NCBI GenBank assembly: GCA_900554745.1
Contig: USIU01000071.1
Location: forward strand, 1 to 6,661
Source: an uncultured Leuconostoc sp.
Lineage (GTDB): Bacteria; Bacillota; Bacilli; Lactobacillales; Lactobacillaceae
Direction of reading: 5' to 3'
DNA length: 6,661 bases
A program made the position numbers and the translations under genes. The notes beneath the pieces were generated by a model. That model saw only the letters and a list, made by a program, of their open reading frames with translations, searched no databases and had not been told where the DNA came from. Positions within the stretch are counted from its first letter, which is position 1. Each line of letters begins with the position of its first letter. This document shows, in pieces, positions 4,539 to 6,661 of the stretch.

Positions 4539-5885
4539 ATGACAATTCGACAAGACTACCTCACTTTACTTGAAGAACTAGTCGCCACGCCAAGCGTTTC
4601 TGCGCAAGCAGCATCACTACCTGAAGCTGCGACCAAGATTGCCAACGCTTTTCGCCAACTGGGCGCCAAGGTGACCTACGATGATACCTATTTTGCCCCC
4701 TTTGTGTTAGCTGAATTCACGAGTGACCTGCCCGATGCCAAGACACTCGTGATTTATAATCACTATGATGTCCAACCCGCTGAACCACTTGACCTGTGGA
4801 CAACTGACCCTTGGACACTCTCATGCCGCGATGGTAAGCTGTATGGTCGCGGGGTGGACGATGACAAAGGTAATTTAACCGCCCGCTTAGCAGCGGTGGC
4901 CGAATATTTAGCGGAAAATAACCAAGCCTTACCGGTTAATATCGTCTTTATTGTCGAAGGCGCTGAAGAAACCGCCTCACAATACTTACCAGAATATTTG
5001 GCAAAACATGCCAACGGCATCCAGGCCGATTTGGTACTTTGGGAATCTGGTGGCAAAAATGCAGATGAGATTGTCGAAATTTATGGCGGGAATAAGGGCA
5101 TTGTGACCTTTGACTTAACCGCTAACACAGCAGATAGTGACTTACACTCGTCATTGTCGGCTGTTGTTGACTCAGCCCCAATTCGTTTATCCCAAGCCAT
5201 TGCCACCTTATTTGACCAACACGGTAATATTGCCGTACCGCATTTTTATGATGAGGTCATCGCACCCAATGCACGCGAAAAAGCTTTAGTTGGCCAACTA
5301 CCGCTCACACGAGAAGATTTAGTGGCCCAACACGGCCTAAAAGTACCGCTTTATACAGACCGCAACGGCCATGATTTAAAAGAAACCTTGTATTTCCAAC
5401 CAACCCTTAATGTCCAAGGCATTATCTCAGGGTATAATGATAAAGGGGTTAAAACGGTCTTACCCGCCACCGCGACGGCTAAGTTAGAAGCCCGTTTGGT
5501 GCCAAATATGTCACCAGATACCACGCTACAACGCATTGCGGACCATTTAGCTGCGCAAGGGCTTTCAGATATTACCGTTACCCAAACGCTGGGCTTAGCT
5601 GGTTATCGCAGTGATATGTCTGACCCAGAAATCCAACGGGTCATCTCAGTAGCCAAAGCCTACTATCAAGTCGCGCCCGTGGTCATGCCCACTTCACCTG
5701 GCACTGGGCCAATGGCAACAATTTATGCGGCTTTGCAGGCCCCAATTGCCAGCCTCGGCGTCGGTTATGCTAACAACCTCGACCATGCACCAAACGAGCA
5801 TATTCGTTTGGTTGATTATGACCAACATATTGATGCCGTGAAAGCGCTAATTAAAAGTTATCAAGCATCGCAACTAAAGGAGTAA
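4539..5885 (+). CDS. M20 family metallodipeptidase (CNDP/YdcB-like)
   Basis: This 448-residue cytosolic zinc peptidase probably cleaves dipeptides. The M20 catalytic set is readable: His75 in NHYDVQP, bridging Asp108 in GRGVDDDKG (103-111), the general base Glu143 and ligand Glu144 in EGAEETAS (140-147), Glu169 in WESGG, and His416 in LDHAPNEHI. His203 in SDLHSS is the lid-domain His expected from the dimerisation domain (about 190-350). There is no signal peptide and the length is usual for the family. GGGAG (4527-4531) stands seven bases before the ATG. It sits between metQ and metN, as ydcB does in the Lactococcus plp operon, so it probably hydrolyses imported Met-containing dipeptides. 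Automated labels such as succinyl-diaminopimelate desuccinylase would be less apt in this context. Glu169 stands where carnosinase-type enzymes have Asp. Confidence 0.9.
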   Translation: MTIRQDYLTLLEELVATPSVSAQAASLPEAATKIANAFRQLGAKVTYDDTYFAPFVLAEFTSDLPDAKTLVIYNHYDVQPAEPLDLWTTDPWTLSCRDGKLYGRGVDDDKGNLTARLAAVAEYLAENNQALPVNIVFIVEGAEETASQYLPEYLAKHANGIQADLVLWESGGKNADEIVEIYGGNKGIVTFDLTANTADSDLHSSLSAVVDSAPIRLSQAIATLFDQHGNIAVPHFYDEVIAPNAREKALVGQLPLTREDLVAQHGLKVPLYTDRNGHDLKETLYFQPTLNVQGIISGYNDKGVKTVLPATATAKLEARLVPNMSPDTTLQRIADHLAAQGLSDITVTQTLGLAGYRSDMSDPEIQRVISVAKAYYQVAPVVMPTSPGTGPMATIYAALQAPIASLGVGYANNLDHAPNEHIRLVDYDQHIDAVKALIKSYQASQLKE

Positions 5886-5889
5886 ATGA

Positions 5890-6661
5890 ATGAGTCATCC
5901 CATTATTGCATTAGACAATATTACTGTCGCTTTCCATCAAAAAAAACGGACGATTACTGCGGTAAACAACGTCTCTGTCCATGTTGAACGGGGGGATGTT
6001 TACGGCATTGTTGGGTATTCGGGCGCTGGGAAATCAACCTTAGTGCGCGTCATTAACCTTCTCCAAGAACCAACCAGCGGTTCAGTTGTCGTCAATGGCG
6101 AAGTTTTCTTTCAAAGTGACCCTGAAACCGGCCAAATCACCCGCATTCCCAGCAAAAAGCTCCGTGATCGCCGACGCAAAATTGGCATGATTTTCCAACA
6201 TTTCAATTTGCTTAATGAACGCACCGTGACAGAAAACGTGGCTTTTGCCCTCCAACACAGTCCACTATCTGAAAAAGAAAAAGCCAAAAAAGTGGCTGAT
6301 CTCCTTGAATTGGTTGACTTATCAGATCGCGCCCAACAGTATCCCTCACAATTGTCTGGTGGTCAAAAGCAACGTGTCGCCATCGCCCGCGCTTTGGCCA
6401 ACGACCCTGAAATTTTAATTTCCGATGAAGCCACTTCGGCACTGGATCCCAAGACAACGAATCAAATTTTGGCCTTGCTCAAAAAGCTCAACCAAGAATT
6501 TGGTTTGACAATTGTGCTCATCACCCACGAAATGCAGGCCGTCAAAGAAATCGCCAATAAAGTCGCGGTCATGCAAAATGGTGAAATTATTGAACGTGGT
6601 TCACTGCTAGATATCTTTGCCCAACCAAAAGAACAATTAACAAAAGAATTCATTGAAACGG
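5890..6661 (+). CDS. metN: MetN methionine ABC importer ATP-binding protein, N-terminal part
   Basis: The first 257 residues of the ATPase that powers methionine import are present; the gene is cut by the right edge. Walker A is GYSGAGKST (42-50), the Q-loop Gln103 is in IFQHFNLL, the ABC signature is LSGGQKQR (155-162), Walker B is ILISDEAT with Glu180, and the switch His213 is in ITHE. MetN proteins usually run to about 340-360 residues with a C-terminal methionine-sensing NIL domain, which would lie outside. AAAGGAG (5876-5882) stands seven bases before the ATG at 5890; an out-of-frame ATG at 5886 is only three bases away and is not used. The gap to the dipeptidase stop is four bases, so the two are probably translated in concert. 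The polar-amino-acid importer ATPases are close relatives, but the metQ neighbours and T-box favour MetN. Confidence 0.93.
   Translation, partial: MSHPIIALDNITVAFHQKKRTITAVNNVSVHVERGDVYGIVGYSGAGKSTLVRVINLLQEPTSGSVVVNGEVFFQSDPETGQITRIPSKKLRDRRRKIGMIFQHFNLLNERTVTENVAFALQHSPLSEKEKAKKVADLLELVDLSDRAQQYPSQLSGGQKQRVAIARALANDPEILISDEATSALDPKTTNQILALLKKLNQEFGLTIVLITHEMQAVKEIANKVAVMQNGEIIERGSLLDIFAQPKEQLTKEFIET

Noticed and set aside
4763..5056. Minus-strand frames inside the dipeptidase gene (also 5351-5536)
   Set aside because: They lie opposite the catalytic motifs of the M20 enzyme; no ribosome binding site or recognisable product.
6212..6653. Minus-strand frames of 81 and 63 residues at the right end
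   Set aside because: Antisense to the MetN ATPase core, where Walker B and signature motifs are intact.

Overview
The window looks like a chromosomal segment of a lactic acid bacterium (order Lactobacillales, probably Lactobacillaceae in the broad sense). This rests on gene content and RNA control elements: a tandem metQ pair, an M20 dipeptidase and metN behind a methionine T-box, a layout resembling the plpABCD-ydcBCD operon of Lactococcus lactis. It also rests on strong AGGAGG-type ribosome binding sites and mid-range GC. The genus cannot be fixed by reading alone. There are no mobile elements, tRNA or rRNA genes, or CRISPR arrays, and base composition looks even throughout.

Layout. (1) Positions 1-1189, minus strand: the N-terminal 396 residues of a P2A-type cation ATPase, running off the left edge. 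(2) About 1190-1584: a divergent control region. On the minus strand it carries a TATAAT box, an aptamer matching the yybP-ykoY Mn2+ riboswitch class and an overlapping intrinsic terminator. On the plus strand it carries an AT-rich palindrome, a probable promoter and a long stem-loop just before the next gene. (3) 1585-2268, plus: a DUF1275 (YoaK-like) membrane protein. (4) 2255-2597: a promoter whose -35 box lies in the end of the DUF1275 gene, then a complete T-box leader with an AUG (Met) specifier and a terminator. (5) 2666-6661, plus: metQ paralogue 1, metQ paralogue 2, an M20 dipeptidase and metN. The last is cut by the right edge, and a metI permease gene is expected next.

How it works together. 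The right-hand operon appears to import methionine, perhaps also methionine-containing dipeptides. Two solute-binding proteins feed an ABC importer, a cytosolic dipeptidase could release free amino acids, and uncharged tRNA-Met would switch the operon on through the T-box. Neither binding protein has a lipobox cysteine, so they are probably held by an uncleaved N-terminal helix. On the left, the riboswitch suggests that the ATPase, which would usually be labelled a Ca2+ pump, is induced by Mn2+ and may export Mn2+.

No wholly new system is evident. The best leads are the Mn2+-riboswitch/ATPase pairing, the lipobox-free MetQ pair with a His-to-Asn change in one copy, a three-arm alternative RNA structure between the two metQ genes, and a hairpin separating a Shine-Dalgarno sequence from the DUF1275 start codon.
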